Source: Acidimicrobiaceae bacterium
GTDB taxonomy: Bacteria > Actinomycetota > Acidimicrobiia > Acidimicrobiales > RAAP-2
DNA length: 64,000 nucleotides
Reading direction: 5' to 3'
NCBI GenBank assembly: GCA_003132305.1
Contig: PKXJ01000033.1
Location: 1-64,000 of the forward strand
Position 1 is the first letter of the stretch. Each line of letters starts with the position of its first letter. The notes under the pieces are model-generated. The model made no database searches and had not been told where the DNA came from. It was given only the letters and a program-made list of their open reading frames with translations. The translations under genes and the position numbers were made by a program. Shown piece by piece: positions 52,389 through 61,515 of this stretch.

Positions 52389-53243
52389 ATGAATGATGAC
52401 GCCTCAGTAGGTCAATCCTTCTCCCGGCAAGGGCATATCGTGAGGACCTACCGAGATGCGTCGTGGTGGCTCAAACTTGATCGGGCCGAGAAGCACCTAG
52501 TCGAGTTGAATGATGCCATTGCCGCCTACGAAAGCCGCCGCCTCCACGAAGTGAGCAAGCGGGTGGAGTCCAAACGCAAACCAAACGAGTGGGTGTATCG
52601 CTTGGCTATCCGAGGCAACCTCGATGATCGCTGGGCTATCATCGCAGGGGACTACCTCTCTTGCGTCCGGGCTGCGTTGGATCACATGATGGTCGCGCTT
52701 CAGCCTCCTAAGTACCGGCGGGACCTCATCTATTTCCCAATCTCTGAGTGCAACCCATGGGAGCGCGTCAAAGGCGGCAGGGCGTATGTCACGCGAGACC
52801 CATCCAGTCGCCGAGCCTTTCTAACAGCTCTCGAACACGTTAAGCCCGACGCGGCGGCATTCATTAAGGGGGTGCAGCCCTATCAACACGGATCGCGCAC
52901 CTCGGAGCACGTGCTGCTGACCCTCAGGCGGCTCAACAACGCCGACAAACACCGTAAACTGCTCGTCCAAGAGCACGGACTGACAGAAGGCGTCCGACGA
53001 TTCCTTCTTCCCCCCAACAGGACCCGGGTGCAGGACGTTTTCAACATTGCCGCTGGGCATGCACTTGCAGACGGCGCAGAAATACATCGCTTGCCATTCG
53101 AAGTGGACATGAAGGTCCATGGAACCGCGAAGGTAGCCATCGGAAGTAGTGCGGAGCATGTGTGCGAACTGAGGGACACTTTTGAAGCGCTCTTCCAGTT
53201 CGTGTCAATCACTATCGCCACTCTAGAATTGTGGGTGTCGTAA
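52389..53243 (+). CDS. Hypothetical protein with an LDH-type central motif
   Basis: A 284-residue protein starting MNDDASVGQSFSRQG. The segment GDYLSCVRAALDHMMVAL with later LIYFPISE resembles a widespread uncharacterised family (pattern LRxALDHxVW) found in accessory regions. ADKHRKLLVQEHG and the following beta-rich C-terminus fit that family too. There are no membrane helices. The function is unknown. It lies just right of the IS21 target site. Confidence 0.6.
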   Translation: MNDDASVGQSFSRQGHIVRTYRDASWWLKLDRAEKHLVELNDAIAAYESRRLHEVSKRVESKRKPNEWVYRLAIRGNLDDRWAIIAGDYLSCVRAALDHMMVALQPPKYRRDLIYFPISECNPWERVKGGRAYVTRDPSSRRAFLTALEHVKPDAAAFIKGVQPYQHGSRTSEHVLLTLRRLNNADKHRKLLVQEHGLTEGVRRFLLPPNRTRVQDVFNIAAGHALADGAEIHRLPFEVDMKVHGTAKVAIGSSAEHVCELRDTFEALFQFVSITIATLELWVS

Positions 53244-53541
53244 TGACGCACTCATCGCGCATCGCGGTGCCAAGGCACGGTCGCTAAGCCCAGCCCTTCG
53301 TGGACAAGGACCCGTCCCAGCGCGTTCTGATAATCGTGACCGGGGCCGGGGCCCGCCGTGGCCTCGAGCACCGCTTCACCTCAAGGGGACGAAGAACGGC
53401 TCGGACATGCCAAATGGGAATACGTTGGAGTCTGGCTCAACCTTTTTAACCCGACCTCTTGAAAGAAGCTGAGTCATGCAGCTCTCGCGATCATCATCCT
53501 CGCACCGAAGAACGAATAACTTTGAAACTTCCGGACACTAA

Positions 53542-54378
53542 GTGTCAGTTCTACCTCCAAACCAGATCGACATAGTTCTGATTGCCGTTGGCCTAGCTCT
53601 CCTCCTGATTGTTAGCATTCTCTGGGTTGTCTGGAGCCGCGGATTGATTCACGGGAAACGAATTGGCCGTGTTAACAAGAACAAACCACCGAGGCTCATC
53701 GGTAGACTGACGCTCGGTTCGTGGATTGCGGCGGTAATCCTGACACACTCCTGGAGTTCCGGCTTCCGGAAGAACGATGAAGTCAGATTTATTGCCATCG
53801 CAATATCAATCGTGTCAGTGGAACTCCTTCTGACTTGGATCTTTTTTTGGCTTGTCACTTGGAAGAGCCGCTTCGGGATGAAGAATCCTAAAGTGGGAGA
53901 AATCGGCCTCGATGAAGGCGACTTTCAACCTTTGATTAATCAATTGAATGGCGTGAAACTGCGGACCGACCTGATGTTGTTTGGAAGCGTCACACTTGGT
54001 GCAGTGTGGTGGGCGCATTTTGCAAATTTCCTGCAGGCCAATGAAAGGCTGATGCGAGTCATTACGTTGTGCGGAGAGTTATCCCTGGGAATGCTTTCGC
54101 TTGGAATCATTGCACTCATATCAATTGGGATTGATGTGTACGTTCTAAAATTCACGGGCATGGCGCGCGAGGCGCATGATCAGCCACTTGCGAAATTTGC
54201 CCACCTCGTCAGCGTTGTGATGTCAAAGTTTGGGACGTTAATTCTCATCACCTCGGTCATTGCATGGGCCCTGAAGGTCTACTTCACGGAGCCGCTGGCT
54301 CCGCTAGATGTCTTCGTCTTGTCTATTCCACTTGGAGTGATTTGGGAGTCGGCAGGAAACAAGCGCAGAGATTCATAA
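53542..54378 (+). CDS. Hypothetical multi-helix membrane protein
   Basis: A 278-residue protein from a GTG, with about six hydrophobic helices (first IVLIAVGLALLLIVSILWVV; last pair LILITSVIAWALKVYF and APLDVFVLSIPLGVIW) and a basic loop after the first (GKRIGRVNKNKPPRLIGRL). No recognised family. The composition is less GC-rich than the left half of the window, as for other genes on this side. Confidence 0.5.
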   Translation: MSVLPPNQIDIVLIAVGLALLLIVSILWVVWSRGLIHGKRIGRVNKNKPPRLIGRLTLGSWIAAVILTHSWSSGFRKNDEVRFIAIAISIVSVELLLTWIFFWLVTWKSRFGMKNPKVGEIGLDEGDFQPLINQLNGVKLRTDLMLFGSVTLGAVWWAHFANFLQANERLMRVITLCGELSLGMLSLGIIALISIGIDVYVLKFTGMAREAHDQPLAKFAHLVSVVMSKFGTLILITSVIAWALKVYFTEPLAPLDVFVLSIPLGVIWESAGNKRRDS

Positions 54379-54609
54379 ATGAATCGCGAGAGAATCTCAA
54401 GTACGGCGCTCAAGCGACACGAAACTGAGCATCAACAACAGAAGTTCGTTGCTGGCGAGTTAGTCGGCGAATCGAACGATTGCCCTCACATTGTCGGAAA
54501 CTCGATGAGGTGTACGAGGGAGACGTATTAGAAGGTCGTTGATAGCCATCCCAATCTTGATCTCCTCGGCACAACGAAATTCAATGGGTACAGGAAGCGC
54601 GCGCAATCC

Positions 54610-54891
54610 TTGCACGGCTTGCTCCTCGTCTTCTATGAGTTGACTCTTCTCTTGCAAGATCGAGACTCGGCCAACTTTTCCGACGCGCTCGCGATCTCTC
54701 GCGCGGTTCAGAAAGACGCCAGCACTTGGATGCTGTTCGTCCAGGACACGCCACCAATATCTCTCCGCGACTTTAGGATGGCAAACGCATACTCAGAACT
54801 CGGAGGCAAGATACAGGTGAAGTCCTTCGAGTACCAAACGGCGATGCAATCAGAAATCGCGAGTTGGGGACCCGTGCCATCGTCGAGTTGA
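54610..54891 (+). pseudogene. Fragment of an unknown gene
   Basis: A TTG-started 93-residue frame (LHGLLLVFYELTLLL, then KIQVKSFEYQTAMQSEIASW) that continues upstream without a start to a TAG near 54529. A different frame ending at 54541 reads CRKLDEVYEGDVLEGR, so a frameshift may separate the two. Probably a decaying accessory gene; no family is recognised. Confidence 0.35.
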
Positions 54892-55062
54892 AGAATTGAC
54901 TTCGTCGCAACAAGAGGACGCATCGAGCGACCGCAAACGGTTTCCGAACAACACGTTTGCTTGAGTCTTAAAGACTCAATCTACTTACGAAACTTTGATC
55001 CCTAGAGCAGTGTCGGGACTGCATCGAAATCTGACGCTCAACTCGTAGGAGCCCTCGTCTAG

Positions 55063-58000
55063 TCACTCACCGAATTCTTCTGGAACCAAGCGCCGTACAG
55101 CCAAATGCGCATCGCTTCTAAGCCTCTGGCGAAGGGATTCTGGAAGTTCCTTCCAACGACTTGCGAGTGCTTGACGAACTTCGACCGCAGGATCGTTTAC
55201 AAATTCACCGAACATTTCGACGTCGGCGGGCATCGTCTCGACACCCCAAGCTCTTACGTTTGCGTCTTCATGTGTAACGAGGCACTTAGATATCCACGAG
55301 TTTTCTTCCGACGACCGTGACAATGCAACGCACGCGAGCCCACCTAGGCGACGAACATTGGCTTTTTCGTGACGAAGAAGGGTGAGGGCGGGGGCCAAAA
55401 TCTTCGAAATCAACTGCCGGCCAGCGACGGTGTCAGATTCCCCGTTCGAAATTGCGGTGCTAAGTGTCTCGGCAGATACAAGCAGTGCGTAGGCGGGTAA
55501 ATCTTCACTTCCGGTATTGATCTGAAACCGACCAAGGCCAGAGGACGGGCTCATTTCAATTCGATCCAATTCTGTAAATTCTGGATTACGAAAAACATTG
55601 AAAAGCCGCTGAGCCAAATCGATCGAGGAAGAGGCATGCGCCAGCAATCTGCGTAATGCCAGAATCGCTTGCATGCGTGGCCCCGCTCCGCTGAGAGGAT
55701 CTTCGGCCACCTTCATAAAGTGCTCGGCAATTGTTTCGACAAGGCTTTCTACCGGACCCGCAGCGGCGAGAGCAGCCTCGTCCGGTACCTGTATTTCTGC
55801 ATTCTCGCTGCCGTCTTCACCATCTTGCGCAGGTGGGGCCACCGCCTCAACAACAGGTAATCCTGCCGATGGAAGTGATGTCACCGGTCCCGATTGCATG
55901 ATGATTCCACCGGGAAGTCTTGCTTTTTCAGGGCTCAACTCCTCTGGACCACACTCCGTCAATACTGTTGATCGCATTAAAGCGAGAAGTAATTCGACAG
56001 TTGCCGACTCTTGAGTGCCGATAGTAAAAACCCTTCGTTCGACGCCCACAGGTTGGCGAAGAAGTGCGGCCGCGGCTCTCCTCGCAGCAAGTTGGACCGC
56101 GTCCGTTGGCTCCCCCCACCTCGCCAGCGCGGCAACGCCGTACACATTTCCACTCTCGGCAAGAGCTCGCACTACGGGACGTAACGGTTCACGTCCGGAC
56201 TCTGGTACCTCTTGTACGAGTGCCCATATTTGATAAGAGGGATTTGGCAGCTGCAGCATTTGGCCGATCGCAACCGCAACATCGTTCCTTCGATTTTCGA
56301 CGCTCCAATACGTCTGTACTAAGAGATTTGCTACGTCATCGCTAATGCCTGTCAACTGCTCCAGAGCAGGACCAGCAATCTCCAGAATTTCATCCACCGC
56401 GGAGGGAGGAATCCGCACTCCGAATTGTGAAATTGCTTTCACCGCGTCGGCTTCTGGCCTGGGCGACACAATGGTGGTAGCCCACAGCCCAGCGGTATTG
56501 TCGAGCAAAACTCTTACTCGCTCTTCAACTTCCAAATCCGCCACGAGAGCCGCCTGGGACCCGATTACTTGCACGGCAGCGGCGCGGCGGCGGCGTAACG
56601 GAGACTTAGCCCAAGCCATCACGTCAACTTCTTCGCGCAATTCAGATGCGAGTTCCACCGCTTTATCGGCCTTCCCAGCTTTTACATAAGTCCAAATCGC
56701 TGCGGGCAAATGTCCGCCAGCGGCAAAGATATCGCCGAGCAATTCTTCCGCAAGGAACTCGTCTTGAAGATGTCCTGAGATTCGACTCTCGAACAAGTAT
56801 CGACGCGCATCACCCAGGGCGTCGGGCAACTTACCTCTGTGCGCGTATTCGAAGGCCGATGAGGCAGGTTCGAAGGCTCCCGAGATTATGCGTCGGCGAT
56901 TTGGTAGAGCAGTAGCGGCAACATCAATTTCTGCAATATTGATGTTGCCTGTTTCCCATGCGAAAAGTCGTAGAGCATGAAGCGCATTTCGAGAATCTCC
57001 GTAGTATTGATTCTCGCTTGAGCCGAGAATAGATTGACGCCATAAATTCTCAGATCTTTCGAGGTCCCCCGATTTTGCAAAGGCATTCGCTGCGCGAGAC
57101 GCAATCAAACCTCGAGCCTGGTGGAAGCGTCCCGCCAAAGCGTCCTCTACCAACTCGTCATATGCAACACCCACATCCTCGCTCGTTGAATTCGTCAACA
57201 AGACCGAATCGGCCACTGCGCAACCGAGTCGAGCTCGATATATCGCGTCCGTGGTTTCACAAGAATGCGCTAGAGTGCGTAATTCTCTTGCGAGGTCCTT
57301 GCTTTCCTCATCCAGTTTCGCCATGGTCGAGAAGGGTGGATTGAAGTCATATATGCCGTCTACAATCGCCTGCTCAAGCGTTAGGCAGGCGAGCACCGGA
57401 GCGTGGGCGTCGCCAACTTCAACAAGCTCGCGTAACGAGGGCATCGTGGCAGAGAGATTCGAACCGCGTTCGTACCAATTCGCTAGAAAGACAAGAATAT
57501 TCTGTTTCGCATTTTGAAGACTGCTTATGCCCGAAGATGCTTTGCCCAATCTGTGGATCTGGCTGGGAGCCAGTACGTCTCCCGAAGAAACTCTCTTCAA
57601 GCCCAGATCAAATGAAATTTCAGCGCTGGCTTGCAAATCCCCCGCCTGAGCCAGAGCGTCAGCTTGTCTCTGCTTCATCCCCGCAGCATTGGAAGGGAAA
57701 TTGCCCTGCTCCAATTTTGTCGAAATTATTCCAAATAGCCGAGCGGATTCTCTTGGATTCGCTTCCTGATCTTCGGTCGCTTCAATCTCTAGAGTCGCTA
57801 GGCCCAACGTTGTTATGGGTCCGTTGACAAGTCCATACGGATCTGGAAGCGAAAGAGCGTTTGCCTCAGATTCGTAGCCGCAAAACGCCTTAGCCCAATC
57901 CTTCCCAAACGCCGCAAACACCAGTGTGGGTACGTCCCGTAATTTCGCACTTATGGCTTCTGCACCCCACGCCAATACATCAATATCCCCGCGGTACTCA

Positions 58001-58494
58001 CCCTGAAGCGCGTCTAGTCCATCGACCAGCGCAGTGTCATTATCGAACGGCGCGGACGTGACCAGCACAAATTGCTTTGCATCAAATTTTCGCTTCTCAG
58101 GTGAATCGTCTTGTGATCGCGGGGCCCCTGCGTACTCCACAACTGATGCTCGAAGGTCATTACTGGTGATTGTTTGGTACCTCTTAACTTGATAGAGGCA
58201 AGTACTACGATCCATTCGCCGTTCGACGATATCTAGTCCAAACTGTTTTTGGCCGCGTCGTCCATAAAAATGCGCATCAAGATTATGCTGGCGCGTAACT
58301 AGTTCAGCTATCAATCTCTCAAACACTTCCGGCTCCAATGATGAGAGCGGGAGAAGTGCAGAATTTTGAATTGGTATAGGTGATCTCGTTGAGTCATAAC
58401 TCGCTATCTCCGCCAACGCGAGCGAAGTTTCGTCTCCTTTCACGTCACCGTTTGACCCGGGACGTCGATCTTCGCCAATCAAGTTTTGATCCAT
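55063..58494 (-). CDS. Large Mrr-like PD-(D/E)XK nuclease with long repeat-like C-terminus
   Basis: A 1143-residue protein. Residues of about 50-200 carry a restriction-endonuclease-like core: FERLIAELV, FYGRRGQKQFGLDIV with D88, and LYQVKRYQ with Q102/K104, the D...QxK variant of the PD-(D/E)XK fold, then FVLVTSAPF. Residues of about 250-620 look like TPR-type helical pairs (FAKSGDLERSENLWRQSI; LPAAIWTYVKAGKADKAVELA). Residues of about 640-1143 look like HEAT-type repeats, ending HEDANVRAWGVETMPA and DPAVEVRQALASRWKEL. No Walker motif is visible. It lies seven bases after a wHTH gene. An anti-invader nuclease is a plausible role; it is not proven. Confidence 0.65.
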   Translation of the reverse strand: MDQNLIGEDRRPGSNGDVKGDETSLALAEIASYDSTRSPIPIQNSALLPLSSLEPEVFERLIAELVTRQHNLDAHFYGRRGQKQFGLDIVERRMDRSTCLYQVKRYQTITSNDLRASVVEYAGAPRSQDDSPEKRKFDAKQFVLVTSAPFDNDTALVDGLDALQGEYRGDIDVLAWGAEAISAKLRDVPTLVFAAFGKDWAKAFCGYESEANALSLPDPYGLVNGPITTLGLATLEIEATEDQEANPRESARLFGIISTKLEQGNFPSNAAGMKQRQADALAQAGDLQASAEISFDLGLKRVSSGDVLAPSQIHRLGKASSGISSLQNAKQNILVFLANWYERGSNLSATMPSLRELVEVGDAHAPVLACLTLEQAIVDGIYDFNPPFSTMAKLDEESKDLARELRTLAHSCETTDAIYRARLGCAVADSVLLTNSTSEDVGVAYDELVEDALAGRFHQARGLIASRAANAFAKSGDLERSENLWRQSILGSSENQYYGDSRNALHALRLFAWETGNINIAEIDVAATALPNRRRIISGAFEPASSAFEYAHRGKLPDALGDARRYLFESRISGHLQDEFLAEELLGDIFAAGGHLPAAIWTYVKAGKADKAVELASELREEVDVMAWAKSPLRRRRAAAVQVIGSQAALVADLEVEERVRVLLDNTAGLWATTIVSPRPEADAVKAISQFGVRIPPSAVDEILEIAGPALEQLTGISDDVANLLVQTYWSVENRRNDVAVAIGQMLQLPNPSYQIWALVQEVPESGREPLRPVVRALAESGNVYGVAALARWGEPTDAVQLAARRAAAALLRQPVGVERRVFTIGTQESATVELLLALMRSTVLTECGPEELSPEKARLPGGIIMQSGPVTSLPSAGLPVVEAVAPPAQDGEDGSENAEIQVPDEAALAAAGPVESLVETIAEHFMKVAEDPLSGAGPRMQAILALRRLLAHASSSIDLAQRLFNVFRNPEFTELDRIEMSPSSGLGRFQINTGSEDLPAYALLVSAETLSTAISNGESDTVAGRQLISKILAPALTLLRHEKANVRRLGGLACVALSRSSEENSWISKCLVTHEDANVRAWGVETMPADVEMFGEFVNDPAVEVRQALASRWKELPESLRQRLRSDAHLAVRRLVPEEFGE

Positions 58495-58501
58495 GGGAAC
58501 G

Positions 58502-58909
58502 TCACAACCCAGATTTCAATGAATCAATCATCGCATTGAGTTTGGATGTCACGGCGTTGGCGTTGTCCGCCTTACTCACATCGGGATGTGTAATCCGTCG
58601 AGCCATATCCAGTAGTTCGATCAATTCGATCCGCTTCGAATCGCTTAATTGATCCCCCTCATCTTTTTGGCGCGGTGGCGTATCGCTACGAGTTTCTTTG
58701 CGTCTCCAAATCCAAGCACTTGAGTCCGCTGCGGTGCGATCGCAGACGAGAAAGCCTTCGAATTCCAATTCTCGTATGGCACTGTGCACGAGACCCCGTG
58801 TTAGTTTCGCCTTCTTTCTAAGCAGACGAATATCCGCCCAATTATATGCCGCTGTATCATCCTGAAAGGTTCCTCGCAGCCACTTGGTTTCTTCAGAATC
58901 CTTCTCCAT
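58502..58909 (-). CDS. Small winged-helix-like protein, partner of the nuclease gene
   Basis: A 135-residue protein. Residues 22-65 (NWADIRLLRKKAKLTRGLVHSAIRELEFEGFLVCDR) look like a winged helix with a recognition helix and wing. A polar linker and a helical C-terminus (RIELIELLDMARRITHPDVSKAD, ending NAMIDSLKSGL) follow. It could be a repressor, an antitoxin-like control protein or a DNA-binding subunit of the nuclease encoded seven bases downstream. No exact family is recognised. Confidence 0.6.
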   Translation of the reverse strand: MEKDSEETKWLRGTFQDDTAAYNWADIRLLRKKAKLTRGLVHSAIRELEFEGFLVCDRTAADSSAWIWRRKETRSDTPPRQKDEGDQLSDSKRIELIELLDMARRITHPDVSKADNANAVTSKLNAMIDSLKSGL

Positions 58910-58970
58910 TCGACCATTATTAGTCCGAGGGGGCTGCTGACGCTTTAGGTCTCAGGTTGGGTCTTTAGTT

Positions 58971-59250
58971 TTAGGCGACTTTCAACACCAGGTCAAGTGC
59001 TTCAAATTCGATTGGTGTCATCTTGCCGAGCGCACGTTGACGACGTCGACGGTGATAGGTCCGTTCGATCCAGGTGACGATCGCGAGGTGCAGATCCTCT
59101 CTCGTTTCCCAACGTCGCGTGTCGAGCACGTTGTTCTGCAACAGCGAGTTGAACGACTCCATCGCGGCGTTGTCGCCCGCCGACGCCACCCGTCCCATCG
59201 AGCCGACGAGTCCGTTATTGCGCAGCACGCGGACGAAGGCTTTGGAACGA
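58971..59250 (-). pseudogene. C-terminal fragment of an IS3-family transposase
   Basis: About the last 90 codons of an OrfB: FRSKAFVRVL, NNGLVGSMGRVASAGDNAAMESF and IVTWIERTYHRRRRQRALGKMTPIEFE, including the final catalytic glutamate. Homology starts abruptly near 59250, beside the end of a second, different IS3-family unit. The rest of the gene is not found on the other side of that unit, so this is debris. Confidence 0.8.
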
Positions 59251-59285
59251 AATATAAGGGAGGTCCTTTGGCCGGACCCCGAAAC

Positions 59286-60129
59286 CTAAGCCACTAACTC
59301 TGCGAGTCGCTGCTGGTTCCTGAACTTCCAGGTCTCGGCAAACTTGACCGGCGTGAGCCGACGAAGTGCGCTGTGGGTTCTCTCGTGATTGTATTCGTCG
59401 CGCCAGTCGGCGAGGAGCACCTTCGCTTCGAGCAGACTGTCGAACTGCTGACCGTTCAAGAACTCGTCGCGAAGACGGGCGTTGAACGACTCGATCCAGC
59501 CGTTCTGCCAGGGTGAACCGGGATCGATGAAGAGCGATCCAGACTTGTTGAATCGACACCAGTCGTTGAGCGCGTGCGCGACGAACTCAGGCCCGTTGTC
59601 CATGCGCAGGTAGTGCGGTGCGCCTCGCTCCTTCACCAGTTCGTCGAGTCGACGAACGACGTCGTCGGCGGTGATCGAACGTGCCACGTCGATCGTGAGG
59701 CACTCGCGGGTGAACTCGTCGATGATGTTGAGCATCTTGATGGTGCGCAGGTCGCTCGTTTGGTCAAACTGAAAGTCCATGGCCCAGATGACGTTGGGGG
59801 CGATGGGACGCATCGCGCCCACGACCACGCCGACGCCCGTGAGGCGCTTCTTCTTCTTGCGATAGGGCACCTTGAGCCCCTCTTCTCGCCAGAGACGCTG
59901 GACTTTCTTGTGGTTCACACCCCAGCCGGCCTCGCGCAGTGCGTCGAGACCGCGGCGCCAGCCCCAGCGCGGGTGCTGCTTGGCGAACTGGCGCAAGAAC
60001 GCGCGGATCTCCTCTTCGTGACACGGAGTGACGCGGTGCGCGTAGCCGCTGGGTGGCGCGACTTTGACCAATGACGACGCAGGCGCGGCGCTGGGACACC
60101 CCGAACTCCTCTTCGAGTGCAACGACCAC
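59286..60129 (-). pseudogene. IS3-family OrfB transposase with a frameshift
   Basis: A DDE integrase: VIWAMDFQFDQTSD (first D), LRMDNGPEFVAHAL (second D) and SPWQNGWIESFNARLRDEF (E). The N-terminus is split: VVVALEEEFGVSQRRACVVIGQSRATQR is in one frame and YAHRVTPCHEEEIRAFL in another, an extra C near 60044-60048 separating them. The normal junction would be ATQRY. The copy is therefore probably inactive unless rescued by frameshifting. Confidence 0.85.
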
Positions 60130-60149
60130 TCGACGACGTGAGCTCGGGG

Positions 60150-60428
60150 TCAGAATTTTCCCTCGGCCACGAACTTCAACATGTCGATGTCCAGGGCCTG
60201 GTTCGCGACGATGCGCTTGAGGCTCGTGTTCTCCTTCTCGAGCTCCTTGAGGCGCTTGGCGTCGTTGGCCTTCATGCCGCCATATTGATTCCGCCAGCGG
60301 TGCCAGGTCGACTCAGTGATCTCGAGTTGGCGGCAGACCTCGGCCACGTCGTGACCCTGGTTGAGCAACTTCTCACCTTCGGCGAGTTTTCTGATCACCT
60401 GTTCGGGTGTGTGACGCCTTTGCTTCAT
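60150..60428 (-). CDS. IS3-family OrfA
   Basis: About 92 residues from MKQRRHTPEQVIRKLAEGE. It has the HTH of IS3 OrfA (VAEVCRQLEITESTWHRWRNQYGG) and a coiled-coil tail (RLKELEKENTSLKRIVANQALDIDMLK). It ends with an AAAATTC run before TGA, the usual place for -1 programmed frameshifting into OrfB, whose frame begins LTPSSRRR there. Inverted repeats of the element could not be fixed. Confidence 0.88.
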   Translation of the reverse strand: MKQRRHTPEQVIRKLAEGEKLLNQGHDVAEVCRQLEITESTWHRWRNQYGGMKANDAKRLKELEKENTSLKRIVANQALDIDMLKFVAEGKF

Positions 60429-60623
60429 TGCTGTCCTCCTCGCTCCATTTTGGAGCATCGGGACTCGCATTACTAGTGGATCAGTTCACGGGGATCAGGC
60501 CAAAACCGACAGCAGCGCCCCCATCATTCAATTGAAATGTCTCGGGGTCGTCGATATGATGCAAAAGGAGCGGAACGTGCACTGGAGCAGCCGATGCGGG
60601 GATTCGCAAAGTCTGGAGAAGAT

Positions 60624-61241
60624 ATGTCTCGCAAGATGCTTCTACCCTTCGTTGCAGCAACTCTGCTGGAAACGCTATTTCTGCCTTCGAATGCAATGGC
60701 AGATACTGGGACAAATACAAGTGGAGCGATGATTCCCAGTGTCCCGGCCGGTGCTATTACTGTGCAGCTCACGGCGGCGGCGGCTACCGCTGTCAATTAT
60801 CTTGGAAATGGTATGTCGAGCATCACTTACTCGAATGGCCAGATCCTTACGGTGCCGACGAGTGTGGCAGCCCGGGTCACTGTTTCATCTTCATCCGGCC
60901 CTTCGCCGGACAACACAGTGACCGGTAATTGTGGTTCTTCTTGGGTATACCTCTACAAGAATGGCACTACTGGAGTAACGGGAAATACGGGCTATAACGT
61001 GAATTCGCGGGTCGGTGTGCCGGTGGCCTTTCAATGGGTGCTTGACACCGACAACGTGACTTGGAACCAATCACAGCGGAATCAGTGGGACGGTGCAACC
61101 AACAAAAGTAATTGGACAGGGCATTTCGCGGTCAGTTACGGTTTCGGAACTTATGAGTCACATCTGTTTGAAGGGTATGTCATCGGCACGCTAAACACCT
61201 GCTTCAGTGTCGGCGTGCGCGATACCATCACCACCCCGTGA
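60624..61241 (+). CDS. Secreted hypothetical protein
   Basis: A 205-residue protein from the ATG of MSRKMLLPFVAATLLETLFL, a signal peptide with cleavage probably after SNAMA. The mature part is rich in Ser, Thr, Asn and Gly with beta-strand-like stretches (GAITVQLTAAAATAVNYLG, HFAVSYGFGTYESHLF) and two well-separated cysteines (GNCGSSW and NTCFSVG) that may form a disulfide. No family is recognised. It is an exported protein of unknown role, alone on the plus strand after IS3 debris. Confidence 0.55.
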   Translation: MSRKMLLPFVAATLLETLFLPSNAMADTGTNTSGAMIPSVPAGAITVQLTAAAATAVNYLGNGMSSITYSNGQILTVPTSVAARVTVSSSSGPSPDNTVTGNCGSSWVYLYKNGTTGVTGNTGYNVNSRVGVPVAFQWVLDTDNVTWNQSQRNQWDGATNKSNWTGHFAVSYGFGTYESHLFEGYVIGTLNTCFSVGVRDTITTP

Positions 61242-61368
61242 GTTCAACGCCAGACGCGAATCGGTCCATGAGCACGCAGAGTAAAAGCGAGATGGGGCTG
61301 CGTAAGTGAGTAGTCCCAGTCGGTTGAATTGAGCGCATGACCCAGTTGGATACCGCGCTCCAGCCGCT

Positions 61369-61515
61369 ATGGACGTATCCACAATTGCATTGGAAAAAGT
61401 CCCGGCTAGGCTGTTACTGATTATCGTGGCTTCGTACATATCGATTATGGTTCTGGCATCTGAAATCGGGTGGGCGCCTACTTCCTATTGCGCGGCTAGA
61501 AGAGAGGTATTTTGA
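61369..61515 (+). CDS. Small single-helix membrane protein (48 residues)
   Basis: An ATG frame starting MDVSTIALEKVPARLLLIIV with a hydrophobic helix (about residues 14-31) and a short tail ending CAARREVF. Its TGA shares a base with the ATG of the next gene (TGATG), which argues that it is real and coupled. The charge pattern (Lys, Arg before the helix; Arg-Arg near the end) fits a one-pass inner-membrane peptide. No family is recognised; small toxins, anchors and regulatory peptides all look like this. Confidence 0.45.
   Translation: MDVSTIALEKVPARLLLIIVASYISIMVLASEIGWAPTSYCAARREVF

Noticed and set aside
53283-53400. Minus-strand coding-like stretch (VTIIRTRWDGSLSTKGWA)
   Set aside because: Too short, two frames look equally plausible, and no family or start is recognisable.
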